This document shows, piece by piece, positions 1-7,738 of a stretch of DNA of 64,000 nucleotides. The first letter of the stretch is position 1, and each line of letters starts with the position of its first letter. The notes beneath the pieces are model-generated. The model was not told the origin of the DNA and ran no database searches. It saw only the letters and a program-made list of their open reading frames with translations. Made by a program: the position numbers and the translations under genes. Source of the stretch: Arthrobacter citreus (lineage in GTDB: Bacteria; Bacillota; Bacilli; Bacillales; Bacillaceae_G); assembly GCA_013200995.1 (NCBI GenBank), contig CP053688.1:4464001-4528000 (forward strand), written 5' to 3'.

Positions 1-2
1 AA

Positions 3-1106
3 ATGCTATTAGAAGAGGAACCAGATTTAGCCATTTCATTAAGCTTAATTATTCTTCCAGAAGTGATAAAAATGTTGAATTATAGTGATGATTCTGGGGG
101 CTACATAAGTCCCGTTATCTCTAAAAGTTTAGATATTATAGAAGATACAGCTCATTTTGTAAGTCACTTAGATGAAAGCGAGCAAGTGACTTTTTTTGAG
201 AAGATTTTAAAAGAGGCCAAGCATGCACGTTATGATGATTGGTCTGAGTGGAGATTTAGATTGTTAGAGTGCTGCATCCATTTTTGTAGCATTAAAAAAG
301 TAAGAAATAAATTGGAAAATCTACTTGAAAAACTGCTAATTGAATTAAAAGGAAGTTCATGGAGTGTAAACTACAATAAAGAGAATATAAAATTACTTCA
401 ATATCAAATTATTGAACGATTTGATGGAATAGAACAAGCAATGCAGTTCGTTAATAAAAATGTAAAGTTAAGTAAATTTAGAGAAATAGCTATTGAGCAT
501 TTAATTCAATCAGACAATTATTTAGAGGTATTGAGACTTTGTGAGGAAGGTATTATTGAAGATCAAGAATTGCGTGGACTAGTTAAGCAATGGAAACAAT
601 TTCAATTAGTTGCTTACGAAAATCTTGAAAATAAAATGAAACAATCTGAGTTACTTTTAGAATTTATTTATGATAACGAATTTGTGTATTATTCAAAGTT
701 AAAAATACTTTATCAACGAGATGAATGGCCTGGCATTTTAGAAGGGATTTTAGCTGAATTTGAAAAGCAAAGCTATATTCCTACTACCTATGTAGATATC
801 CTAATTGAGAAAAAGATGAGTAAGAAGTTATTACAGTATTGTAGAATGTATATTTCATCTGTAAAACAGCTATACCCTCATTTAGTTGAAGAGTATTTAG
901 AAGAAACAAGGGTCTTATTTGAAAGGTCTATTATAGTAGAAGCAGAACAAGCAACCGACCGAAAAATGTATAAACAGGTTTGTAAAACGATCGTACAATT
1001 TAATAAAATTTTTGGTGGTGAATATGCTTCTAATATAATTAGTAACATGAAACAAAAATACGTTAAAAAACCAGCATTTATTGATGAACTAGGTAAATTA
1101 AAATAA
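3..1106 (+). CDS. C-terminal part of a helical protein, possibly SWIM zinc-finger family (5' truncated by window edge)
   Basis: This open frame runs in from the left edge. The ATG at position 3 has no visible ribosome site, so the real start probably lies outside the window. The 367 visible residues are almost entirely alpha-helical, rich in Leu, Glu and Lys, with TPR-like helical pairs and no signal peptide or membrane segment. The last 40 residues, ending in a KKPAFIDEL stretch, resemble the C-terminal tails of Bacillus SWIM zinc-finger proteins. The Cys/His SWIM motif would sit in the missing N-terminal part, so the family call is tentative. A bidirectional terminator follows. Confidence 0.5.
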   Translation: MLLEEEPDLAISLSLIILPEVIKMLNYSDDSGGYISPVISKSLDIIEDTAHFVSHLDESEQVTFFEKILKEAKHARYDDWSEWRFRLLECCIHFCSIKKVRNKLENLLEKLLIELKGSSWSVNYNKENIKLLQYQIIERFDGIEQAMQFVNKNVKLSKFREIAIEHLIQSDNYLEVLRLCEEGIIEDQELRGLVKQWKQFQLVAYENLENKMKQSELLLEFIYDNEFVYYSKLKILYQRDEWPGILEGILAEFEKQSYIPTTYVDILIEKKMSKKLLQYCRMYISSVKQLYPHLVEEYLEETRVLFERSIIVEAEQATDRKMYKQVCKTIVQFNKIFGGEYASNIISNMKQKYVKKPAFIDELGKLK

Positions 1107-1116
1107 TAAAATGGAT

Positions 1117-1160
1117 AAGAAGGTCACGATCATTAGTTAAAATATCGGGACCTTCTTTTT
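1117..1160. terminator. Bidirectional terminator between convergent genes
   Basis: AAGAAGGTCACGAT (1117-1130) pairs with ATCGGGACCTTCTT (1144-1157) with one mismatch. A T run follows on the plus strand. It serves the upstream plus-strand gene and probably also the convergent MarR-GNAT gene. Confidence 0.8.
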
Positions 1161-1167
1161 ATTGTAT

Positions 1168-2079
1168 TTATGAAAGGGCCAAATCCCATCTTTCTTCAAT
1201 TAACTCCGATCCAATCCACTCGAAATTAGGTTTTTCTTCAGTTAAAGTAAAACCATATTTTTTATAAAGATATCTGGCTGCCCCTAGAGTACTAACCGTC
1301 CATAAAAAGACATGTTCAAATTGATTTTCTTTACAAAAGTTTAGTGCCGTCTCGATTAATTTTTTACCAATTCCTAGGCCTTGGAACCTTTCATCTAATA
1401 CAAACCATCTAAGTTGTGCAACGGACTCATTTGCCTTCGTAATAGCGATTGACCCAACGATTTCACCATTCACCTCTGCAACCCAAAGTTCACCGCCCTC
1501 GGAGTTCATTAGAAATTCACTTAAACCTTTCATTACATAATATTCAAATACTCGTCCAAATTGGAAAGTTGTACTATAAATTTTTCCATGTATATAAGCG
1601 ACATACCCAACATCTCCAGGAATAAATGGTCGAACTGATACTTCAGTGCTATTTGAATTGGTTAATGAGAAAATAGATTCAATTGTTTCCATTGATAATA
1701 CTAATTCCTTTATTTGATCGTGAGAAAAGCTTTTAATCATTTTTTCAACCCCGATGTTCGCGTCCTCAACTAATTTACAGTAGATGTCCTTCCCTTTATT
1801 AGTTAGGTGAAGAGAATATTGACGCTTATCTTCTGGTGATTGAATTTTTTCGATAATGTTCTCGTCTTCAAATCGTTGAGTTATTCGACTTAAGTAGCCA
1901 CGGTCAATGCCTAGTTTCCCGATAATATCGGAAGCGGTACATCCACTGTTTTCATTAATTTCAGTAATGATTCTTGCTTCAGTTAACGGAAATGGATGAT
2001 TGTAAATTTCTTGATCAATTTTCCCTAATACATTTGCATAATGCCTGTTAAACTTTCGTATTTTTTCAATATAGTTCAT
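1168..2079 (-). CDS. MarR-GNAT fusion: MarR-type regulator with C-terminal N-acetyltransferase domain
   Basis: A 303-residue two-domain protein. Residues 1-140 form a MarR winged helix (the TASDIIGKLGIDRGYLSRITQRF helix-turn-helix region, then the wing with a PEDKRQYSL motif). Residues about 150-303 form a GNAT acetyltransferase with the acetyl-CoA loop RFQGLGIGKKLIETAL and a C-terminal YLYKKYGF motif. The start is supported by AGGAGTGGT eight bases upstream. This MarR-GNAT architecture is known in bacilli, where the substrate is usually unknown. A perfect palindrome overlaps its own sigma-A promoter, so negative autoregulation is likely. It is not in an operon. Confidence 0.9.
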   Translation of the reverse strand: MNYIEKIRKFNRHYANVLGKIDQEIYNHPFPLTEARIITEINENSGCTASDIIGKLGIDRGYLSRITQRFEDENIIEKIQSPEDKRQYSLHLTNKGKDIYCKLVEDANIGVEKMIKSFSHDQIKELVLSMETIESIFSLTNSNSTEVSVRPFIPGDVGYVAYIHGKIYSTTFQFGRVFEYYVMKGLSEFLMNSEGGELWVAEVNGEIVGSIAITKANESVAQLRWFVLDERFQGLGIGKKLIETALNFCKENQFEHVFLWTVSTLGAARYLYKKYGFTLTEEKPNFEWIGSELIEERWDLALS

Positions 2080-2115
2080 CTATTACCACTCCTAATATTC
2101 TGAAATTTTAGATTT

Positions 2116-2147
2116 ATTATAACTAGAATAGTTGACTCAGTCAACTA
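2116..2147 (-). promoter_or_regulatory. Sigma-A promoter overlapped by a perfect 19-bp MarR-type operator
   Basis: On the minus strand TTGACT (2144-2139) and TATAAT (2121-2116) are separated by exactly 17 bp, and lead into the MarR-GNAT gene. The -35 box lies inside the perfect palindrome TAGTTGACTCAGTCAACTA (2129-2147). Binding there would block RNA polymerase. The palindrome fits known MarR-family operators, so autorepression is the natural reading. Confidence 0.8.
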
Positions 2148-2264
2148 ATTAGAATGACAAACAATAAAATTGTACTAGAATATTCAAAAATTTGGATAAA
2201 GAAAATACAAAAATGAGAATATAATTAAAAAGAGGTTAAAAGTAAATTAAAACAGGGGGAACGT

Positions 2265-3011
2265 ATGGAACTATCTCTTTTACTAGAGTATGGATGGGTA
2301 TTACTGATATTAATTTTATTAGAAGGTTTATTATCGGCTGATAATGCATTAGTGCTAGCCGTTATGGCAAAGCATTTACCCGAACAACAACAAAAGAAAG
2401 CTATAAATATTGGTTTACTATTAGCGTTTATATTTAGAATCGGTGCCATTTTCATTATTTCATTTCTTTTTGATGTATGGCAGGTTCAAGCGATCGGAGC
2501 AGCCTATTTAATTTTCATTGCATTAAAGCATTTATTGAAAAAGCACGACAATGATAAAGGGAAAAAAGGGAAAAGCTTTGCAATGACAGTCGCTCAAATA
2601 TCATTAGCAGATATTGCATTTGCCATTGATTCAATACTAGCAGCAGTAGCCCTAGTTATTGACCTACCTAATACTAATATGAGTAATATAGGCGGAATGG
2701 ATGGCGCTAAATTTATCGTCATTATCATTGGAGCAATAGCAGGATTAATCGTAATACGATTCGCTGCAGGTATATTTGTAAAGCTACTCACAACACGCCC
2801 AAGTCTAGAAACAGCGGCTATGCTTCTAGTTGGTTGGGTAGGGGTTAAACTACTAATGCATACCCTAGCACATCCTTCACTACACATTATTTCACATCAC
2901 TTTGTTGAAGGCCCAATTTGGAATACAATCTTCTGGACAGTAATGCTTCTAATTGCTCTAGGTGGATGGTTTTTCTCTAAAAAGAAATCACCCGACGTAA
3001 ACGCAGAATAA
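2265..3011 (+). CDS. TerC-family integral membrane protein (putative Mn2+ exporter, YceF/YkoY-like)
   Basis: A 248-residue polytopic membrane protein with about seven hydrophobic segments. The family's metal-site motifs are present: E20 and the SADN motif at 24-27 in the first helix, and the LADIAFAIDS motif near residues 114-123. In Bacillus, TerC homologues MeeF (YceF) and MeeY (YkoY) export manganese and help metallate secreted enzymes. An AGGGGG site precedes the ATG. No yybP-ykoY manganese riboswitch is recognisable in the 185-bp upstream interval, which is instead shared with the divergent MarR-GNAT promoter. The substrate is inferred from the family. Confidence 0.88.
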   Translation: MELSLLLEYGWVLLILILLEGLLSADNALVLAVMAKHLPEQQQKKAINIGLLLAFIFRIGAIFIISFLFDVWQVQAIGAAYLIFIALKHLLKKHDNDKGKKGKSFAMTVAQISLADIAFAIDSILAAVALVIDLPNTNMSNIGGMDGAKFIVIIIGAIAGLIVIRFAAGIFVKLLTTRPSLETAAMLLVGWVGVKLLMHTLAHPSLHIISHHFVEGPIWNTIFWTVMLLIALGGWFFSKKKSPDVNAE

Positions 3012-3029
3012 AAAAATAAATGAAAGACG

Positions 3030-3066
3030 ATGTCCCAAAAGTATAACTTTTAGGACATTTGTTTTT
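3030..3066 (+). terminator. Terminator after the TerC gene
   Basis: TGTCCCAAAAGT (3031-3042) and ACTTTTAGGACA (3046-3057) form a stem with a three-base loop, followed by a T-rich tract from 3058. Confidence 0.85.
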
Positions 3067-3102
3067 TACTTTAAGAAAGTATTTATTGTAGAGGGAAGAA
3101 AA

Positions 3103-3160
3103 GTCGATGTAGATTCCAAATTTAAATCCAAATTAAATTTAGGAATATGTAAATAAGAAG
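3103..3160 (+). repeat. Fragment of a dispersed intergenic element (copy 1)
   Basis: The 22 bases from 3103 match those from 18641 at 19 of 22 positions. The resemblance continues weakly downstream (TTTAGG-ATA-GTA-ATAAG at 3138-3158 versus 18658-18680). Both copies are intergenic and non-coding. The stretch 3067-3381 otherwise holds no gene that I can support. Confidence 0.4.
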
Positions 3161-3381
3161 CGAGAGAGTGAAGTCAGTTGATGATTTCTTAGGTAAATTC
3201 AATCTAAAAGAAATCACAGAACCAACTATCTTTGGTTTTTTAGTATGTATGAAAAAAGAGTGGGCTTAATGAAAAAACGACAAAAATAAAAAACATCGCT
3301 AAAATACCCCCAACCTACTTTAGTAGAGAGCAGTTTCTGATAAGTATAATTTTATTTAATTTCTCAATGTATGAAATGAAT

Positions 3382-3639
3382 TTAAACGTTAGCGTTTTTT
3401 ATTTGATCAACTTCACTAAGTAATGCTTCTAAATGCTTTAAAATTGTTCTAGCTATTTGATGTTCATTATTTTGTTCTAAGTGTTCTTTAGCAACTTTAG
3501 ATAATTCAGCGTAGTCATGATGTTTACTTTGGTTATGATTGTCAGTAGTTTCTGCAAAGTTGAATGTATTGCTAAGTTTAACGCTTATTTCATTGTGTAG
3601 ACTTTTCAGCGTTTCAATCATTTCATTCGTTTCAGTCAT
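3382..3639 (-). CDS. Small hypothetical protein, 85 residues
   Basis: Not recognised. It is a soluble, acidic, helical protein with His/Asn-rich stretch TTDNHNQSKHHD near residues 31-42 and a heptad-like C-terminal helix that could form a coiled coil. It has no signal peptide or membrane segment. A GGAGATT site lies about ten bases before the ATG, so translation is plausible. It is transcribed in the same direction as the FusB-family gene upstream but is separated from it by 188 bp that contain a possible terminator. Confidence 0.6.
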   Translation of the reverse strand: MTETNEMIETLKSLHNEISVKLSNTFNFAETTDNHNQSKHHDYAELSKVAKEHLEQNNEHQIARTILKHLEALLSEVDQIKNANV

Positions 3640-3746
3640 TCTTTTTAATCTCCATTTCGTTTAGTAAATTTCATAGTTAGTATTTACATGTTATCGGTTA
3701 AGAATGAATAGTTTTTAATTTTTCACAGAATCTTTAATTTAAATAA

Positions 3747-3787
3747 GGGCTATCTATTTGTCAGTTATCCCGATTTTTTGACAGCCC
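3747..3787 (-). terminator. Possible weak terminator after the FusB-family gene
   Basis: On the minus strand GGGCTGTCA and TGACA...AGCCC can pair around an interrupted loop, followed by an A/T-rich but not T-pure tail. It lies just 3' of the FusB-family stop codon. Confidence 0.4.
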
Positions 3788-3827
3788 ATTTAGTTATTGT
3801 TTTATTATTCTCTTGCACTAATAATTC

Positions 3828-4463
3828 CTATTTAACTAAAGCAATAAAATCATGTAGTTTATCTAAGGAAGTAATATTTTGATTGCATTTTTGACTATCT
3901 TTGCAAATATAATTTCCTCTTTGAGTGAAAGTACCTTCAATTTTTCCTTTAGTTTTTGTCATAAATAAACCTAAGTCTTCAAATTTATTACAAATCGTGC
4001 AATTTCCTTTTTTATTAATAGGATTAAAAGTACCTTGTAAACCGATTAATTTTTGATTTAAATAAGTTACAATGAATTTTGAATTTGATCCTAGATCGTC
4101 CCATCCAATATACGTAGTTTGTAGTAAATCGAAGTTTTTTAGGATTGGAAGTTTCAGTTTTTTAGCTTTTGGAAATAGTTTTTTTATGGATTGCTCTGAT
4201 ACTTCTTTAAAAGGAATTACATATGGTAGTAATTGTCTTAATAATACTTCTGCCTGTTCGGATTTTTTAATTGTGTCAATTTGTATGAACAGTTGTTGTT
4301 GCTCTTTTGTAAGGTCAGTAAATAAACCTAGCGCTTTATCGCTGACTAGGGAATGTAGAGCGTTTAAAACAGCTCTGTCATTTACTGATGCGTGCCCGTT
4401 TGTAAGGACTTGAAGCTGTTGTTTAATAAAATTGTATTGTTCCGTTCGAATAAAAGGTTCCAT
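3828..4463 (-). CDS. FusB/FusC-family EF-G-binding zinc protein
   Basis: A 211-residue protein with the FusB layout: a helical N-terminal half, then a C-terminal zinc-binding domain. The candidate zinc ligands are C155 and C158 (CTIC) and C187 and C193 (CKDSQKC). FusB-family proteins bind elongation factor G and release stalled EF-G from the ribosome, which gives fusidic acid resistance in staphylococci. Chromosomal Bacillus homologues are common and their contribution to resistance varies. The start has an AGGAGTG site seven bases upstream. It acts in the cytosol. The family call is good, but the phenotype is inferred. Confidence 0.85.
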   Translation of the reverse strand: MEPFIRTEQYNFIKQQLQVLTNGHASVNDRAVLNALHSLVSDKALGLFTDLTKEQQQLFIQIDTIKKSEQAEVLLRQLLPYVIPFKEVSEQSIKKLFPKAKKLKLPILKNFDLLQTTYIGWDDLGSNSKFIVTYLNQKLIGLQGTFNPINKKGNCTICNKFEDLGLFMTKTKGKIEGTFTQRGNYICKDSQKCNQNITSLDKLHDFIALVK

Positions 4464-4579
4464 TTATATCACTCCTAATTTAGGAAAGTTCAATTTAGAA
4501 TTAACATCTATTAATTTACAACAAATTAATGGATTTATATATGCTGAGTTTAGGTAATAAACAAATTAGCCATAAAAAA

Positions 4580-4603
4580 ACACTGACAATAGGTAGTCAG
4601 TGT
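4580..4603 (-). terminator. Terminator of the CD3324-like gene
   Basis: ACACTGAC (4580-4587) pairs perfectly with GTCAGTGT (4596-4603). On the minus strand the stem is followed by seven T residues. Confidence 0.85.
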
Positions 4604-4611
4604 CAGTTTAT

Positions 4612-4875
4612 CTATTTAGTATATACAATTTTTTTGATTGTTTCGATTGAGAGGAAATATTCTTTAGCTAATTGTTCAATTGGTTGACCTGTTTTAAATG
4701 ATTTTTTGATTGCATTATTTCGATCGTCAATTAGCTTTCTTGTACCTGAACGCGAGCCCCATTTTTTTGGAACTTTTTCAGATTTTGGAATATAAAGAGT
4801 TTCTCCCTGTACGTATTTTTGTATTTCCGATAATAATTTCTCTGGTAAAATCGCAGTTGCTTTTATATATGCCAT
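4612..4875 (-). CDS. Small HTH protein, CD3324/Mor-like family
   Basis: An 87-residue protein. Its N-terminal segment KATAILPEKLLSEIQKYVQ is followed by the GETLYIPK loop, then a charged WGSRSGTRKL linker and a C-terminal helix-turn-helix (IEQLAKEYFLSIETIKKIVY). This order matches the small Firmicutes family annotated as CD3324, related to Mor-type activators. DNA binding is expected but the target is unknown. An AAGGGGC ribosome site precedes the ATG. A 29-codon open frame with a perfect ribosome site lies 78 bp upstream in the same direction and could be its leader. Confidence 0.8.
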   Translation of the reverse strand: MAYIKATAILPEKLLSEIQKYVQGETLYIPKSEKVPKKWGSRSGTRKLIDDRNNAIKKSFKTGQPIEQLAKEYFLSIETIKKIVYTK

Positions 4876-4953
4876 CTTTGATAAGCCCCTTATTCTTATT
4901 AGTTAAATAAGGTGCAAAGCCATCAAATTAGAACTGCTTACTTGGGCGATTAG

Positions 4954-5043
4954 TTAAAACCTACCCATGCAAAGTATCGCCTTTCTAAATCTAGGCTTTG
5001 CATGGGATGCTGATTTATCTGACAAATTAACAGTGTTTGTCAT
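4954..5043 (-). CDS. 29-residue open frame with a perfect Shine-Dalgarno site
   Basis: Beginning at 5043 on the minus strand, an ATG is preceded by AGGAGGTGATC, fully complementary to the 16S rRNA tail, and reads 29 codons to TAA at 4956-4954. The peptide is basic at its end (AKPRFRK, then ILCMGRF). The frame contains an 11-bp perfect hairpin: CCCATGCAAAG (4964-4974) with CTTTGCATGGG (4996-5006). Two overlapping alternative pairings involve GGGCGAT (4943) and ATCGCC (4976). It may be a regulatory leader for the CD3324-like gene or a small protein in its own right. I do not recognise a family. Confidence 0.45.
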   Translation of the reverse strand: MTNTVNLSDKSASHAKPRFRKAILCMGRF

Positions 5044-5162
5044 AATCGATCACCTCCTAAAAGTAATTATAAATGAATTTTATTTTGATTGCATTGTTGA
5101 TATGAATAATTTGAAAAAGGAATAAAACCTTCCACTATATGGACTGTAATTATTCCTTTAAA

Positions 5163-6065
5163 TTATTTATTTAGTTGAAATAACATGTGTTTAATAATTT
5201 CTCTTGATGAACTAGATAATCCATTTTCTTGAGAAAAAATGGCCCATACATCCTGATATATGTAATCTGATTCATCAGTATAAGTTATTGGGATTACATT
5301 TAGTTCATCAGTACGAAATGTAGGATAGTTTTTTACTGTAAATTCATGGATAAATGAAAATGCAGTGCTTTCTTTAACGACATTTAACAGTAATCTAGGA
5401 TTATTCGTAGTCAAAATTGCATGATTAGACAAGCTTTTTGAGAATTTTTTTACTATGCTATTTTTTGTATTTTTTAAGATTACTATTTTCTCATTATTTA
5501 GATCTGCCGGTGTAACATATTCATAATTGTATAGATTAGAATTTTTTCCTACTACAATTCCAATTCTTGCTTTATTAATTAACTTTTTTCCCAGTTTTGG
5601 ATATTTAGCTAATTCTTCCTTATCGATCGGTAAGAAGCCAACATCATTACGATCAGGATTAAAATTCTTTAGTAATTGCTCTGGGAGCATTTCTTCTACA
5701 TCAATTGAGATTTGAGGATTTTCTAGATTGAAGTTAGTCACTGCTTCTTGAAATATATCAAAAAATGCAGTTGCTGCTATTATTTTTAATTGTTTTTCTT
5801 TTTTTATATTTAAATTGCAAAGTTCATCATTTAACTGCTTAATATTCGATAAAATATTTATTGCCTTCGTTATAACAATATTACCTTCAGGTGTTGGAGT
5901 AGTTCCTATTCTTGAACGATTAAATATTGTTATATTTAATTCCCTTTCCAGTTGTGAAATAGATTGGCTAATGGCTGATGTAGAAATAAATAATTTTTCG
6001 GCAGCCTTTGAGATCGATTTTTCACTTGCTACATAAACAATATACTCTAATTGTTCAAAATTCAT
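5163..6065 (-). CDS. LysR-family transcriptional regulator
   Basis: A 300-residue LysR-type protein. The N-terminal winged HTH is clear at residues 1-60 (MNFEQLEYIVYVASEKSISKAAEKL, then ISQSISQLERELN, then the NRSRIGTTPTPEG wing). The rest is a periplasmic-binding-like effector domain. It is flanked by long AT-rich intervals and has no clear divergent partner: the neighbouring plus-strand LuxR-type gene starts 554 bp away. The usual divergent-target rule therefore gives no ligand prediction. Confidence 0.9.
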   Translation of the reverse strand: MNFEQLEYIVYVASEKSISKAAEKLFISTSAISQSISQLERELNITIFNRSRIGTTPTPEGNIVITKAINILSNIKQLNDELCNLNIKKEKQLKIIAATAFFDIFQEAVTNFNLENPQISIDVEEMLPEQLLKNFNPDRNDVGFLPIDKEELAKYPKLGKKLINKARIGIVVGKNSNLYNYEYVTPADLNNEKIVILKNTKNSIVKKFSKSLSNHAILTTNNPRLLLNVVKESTAFSFIHEFTVKNYPTFRTDELNVIPITYTDESDYIYQDVWAIFSQENGLSSSSREIIKHMLFQLNK

Positions 6066-6619
6066 AGTAAGCTCCTAATTGTATAAAATTCTAATAACGT
6101 AATAACCTAAGACCAATAAAACTTAAAGACAGTGGATATCGTTGGTAAATATTTTATTTCAATAATTTTAGAGAGGTTATAAAATTATCTTGCGTACAGT
6201 ATGAAGGAACACTTAACATTAGAAAACAGTTTAATGATACACTTTATTCACTGGAAAATGTTGTGAAAAGTAAAATTTGTATTATTAAAATAATTCTTAA
6301 TTTTTTATTGTATTAATTACTTCATGAATAGTAAGAGGTTTAGACGTTATAAAGTAATTTTTTTCTCGGAGAAAATTATAGTAATAAATAAATTTCGGTA
6401 TATATTCATCATAATATAAAACTATAAGTTTTTGAAACCCTAATTATCTATTTATTTAAGATTTTAATGTTTTAAGTAATACTTAATCATAATGTAATAA
6501 TTCTTTGTTTAAGAAGAGCTTAACTTTAATTTCAAAAATATTAAATTTATTAAATCAATTCAAATATGTACAATAACTAATGTTACTATAAAAAAATTAG
6601 GTATTCGGAGGTGGTAGTA
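6066..6619. other. AT-rich intergenic region between LysR and LuxR-type genes
   Basis: About 550 bp of very AT-rich sequence with no supportable gene. One 21-codon frame from 6201 has no ribosome site. It should contain both divergent promoters, but no box stands out enough to call. Confidence 0.5.
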
Positions 6620-7315
6620 GTGTTAGCAAAATTAGTAACTAATCATCCGATAAATAATAATACTGTTATTTTTGTTGAAAATTCGCTTTTCGTGGCGGGT
6701 ATTCGTACTATATTAGAATTCAATCAAATAAACGCAATTAAATTTAATATAGAAGAAAATGTACTAATTCAAGAAGTTAGTAATTCTGTTCTTATAACGC
6801 AGGTTTCAGGCGAAGAAATGGTAAAAGAAGCGAAAAGAATTATGTTACATGATGATTCTACTAAAATAATAACGATAAAAAATACTTTAGACTTTTACGA
6901 AATAGATCGTTTACTAAACGTAGGAGTGAAGGGGATTTGTTTAACGGACGTTGACGAAGCGTATTTAGTAAATACTGTTAAGCAAGTTCAAGGTGGACAA
7001 TTCATGGTAGACAATCGTTTTACAAATGAATTAATAAAAGAATATAGATTCCTTAAAGAGAATTCTATCCATTTTATGCCACCTGATGACAAATATATTA
7101 AAGAATTACTTACAAATAGAGAATTCGAAATATTGCACCTTTTAGTAAAAGGATTTTCTAATATCCAAATTGGAAAAGAATTATTTATTTCAAATAAGAC
7201 TGTTAAAAATCACGTTGCTAATATCTTAATGAAATTAGATGTTCAAGATCGTTTAAATGCAGTAATTAAAGTGATAAAGAATAATTGGATCTCTATTAAG
7301 CAGGAAGTAAATTAA
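6620..7315 (+). CDS. LuxR/GerE-type regulator with a degenerate receiver domain
   Basis: The C-terminal 65 residues are a clear LuxR-type helix-turn-helix (LTNREFEILHLLVKGFSNIQIGKELFISNKTVKNHVANILMKL region). The N-terminal half has the length and spacing of a response-regulator receiver (NTVIFVENSLFVAGI, then the LLNVGVKGICL region). However, the acidic pocket is reduced to VEN, and no phospho-acceptor Asp followed by a MP turn is seen where one belongs. No histidine kinase is adjacent. A GTG at 6611 is possible, but CGGAGGTGG at 6606-6614 places the better start at the GTG at 6620. It is probably a phosphorylation-independent or atypical regulator. Confidence 0.82.
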   Translation: MLAKLVTNHPINNNTVIFVENSLFVAGIRTILEFNQINAIKFNIEENVLIQEVSNSVLITQVSGEEMVKEAKRIMLHDDSTKIITIKNTLDFYEIDRLLNVGVKGICLTDVDEAYLVNTVKQVQGGQFMVDNRFTNELIKEYRFLKENSIHFMPPDDKYIKELLTNREFEILHLLVKGFSNIQIGKELFISNKTVKNHVANILMKLDVQDRLNAVIKVIKNNWISIKQEVN

Positions 7316-7322
7316 CTAAAAT

Positions 7323-7377
7323 AGCACTTTATTAAACACGTAGACAACATTAATGAATGCGTGTTTAATAGAGTGCT
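7323..7377 (+). terminator. Long hairpin after the LuxR-type gene
   Basis: AGCACTTTATTAAACACG (7323-7340) pairs with CGTGTTTAATAGAGTGCT (7360-7377) with one wobble or mismatch. The T tract after it is short. It probably terminates the LuxR-type transcript and also faces the remnant gene on the other strand. Confidence 0.7.
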
Positions 7378-7626
7378 TTAGTTTTGGAGTAGGCTAAATA
7401 AAAATTGAGATAGTAAGTAAAGCTTAATAGTTGGATATTCGTTAATATTTGCGCTGTTATTTACACTAGAAAACAATTCATTAAAAATTAAGTAAAATGA
7501 CTTTGCAATTTTAATTTCTTCCTCTTGTTTAGATGGCAAAGCGTCTAAAATAAATTAAGAATGATCTCTTAAAACATGCAACCAAAAGGAGTGCTCGTAG
7601 GTAGCAGTTTGTACAAAATCTGGCAT
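7378..7626 (-). pseudogene. DUF2935 gene remnant with an internal stop
   Basis: On the minus strand an ATG at 7626, preceded by AGGGGGGAATAG, reads MPDFVQTATYEHSFWLHVLR and continues DHS, then hits TAA at 7557-7555. The frame stays open after that stop (FILDALPSKQEEEIKIAKSF and on) to a TAA at 7380-7378. The sequence matches the start of DUF2935 proteins, which carry EHSFW...RDHSQFI, so the stop looks like a CAA-to-TAA change. Intact members are around 250 residues or more, so the 3' part is also lost. Confidence 0.75.
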
Positions 7627-7738
7627 CTATTCCCCCCTGTTAGTTATGCAAGTTAATTATATTAATGATTAAACGAATATAGTATAAAACAAAAAAAGAG
7701 AAAACTTTGACCAAACAAAGGTTTTCACTTATTTGTTA

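Noticed and set aside
2080..2264. yybP-ykoY manganese riboswitch before the TerC gene
   Set aside because: The conserved riboswitch core could not be found; the interval holds a MarR operator and promoter.
6201..6266. Short open frame from ATG 6201
   Set aside because: No ribosome site and no recognisable sequence in a very AT-rich interval.
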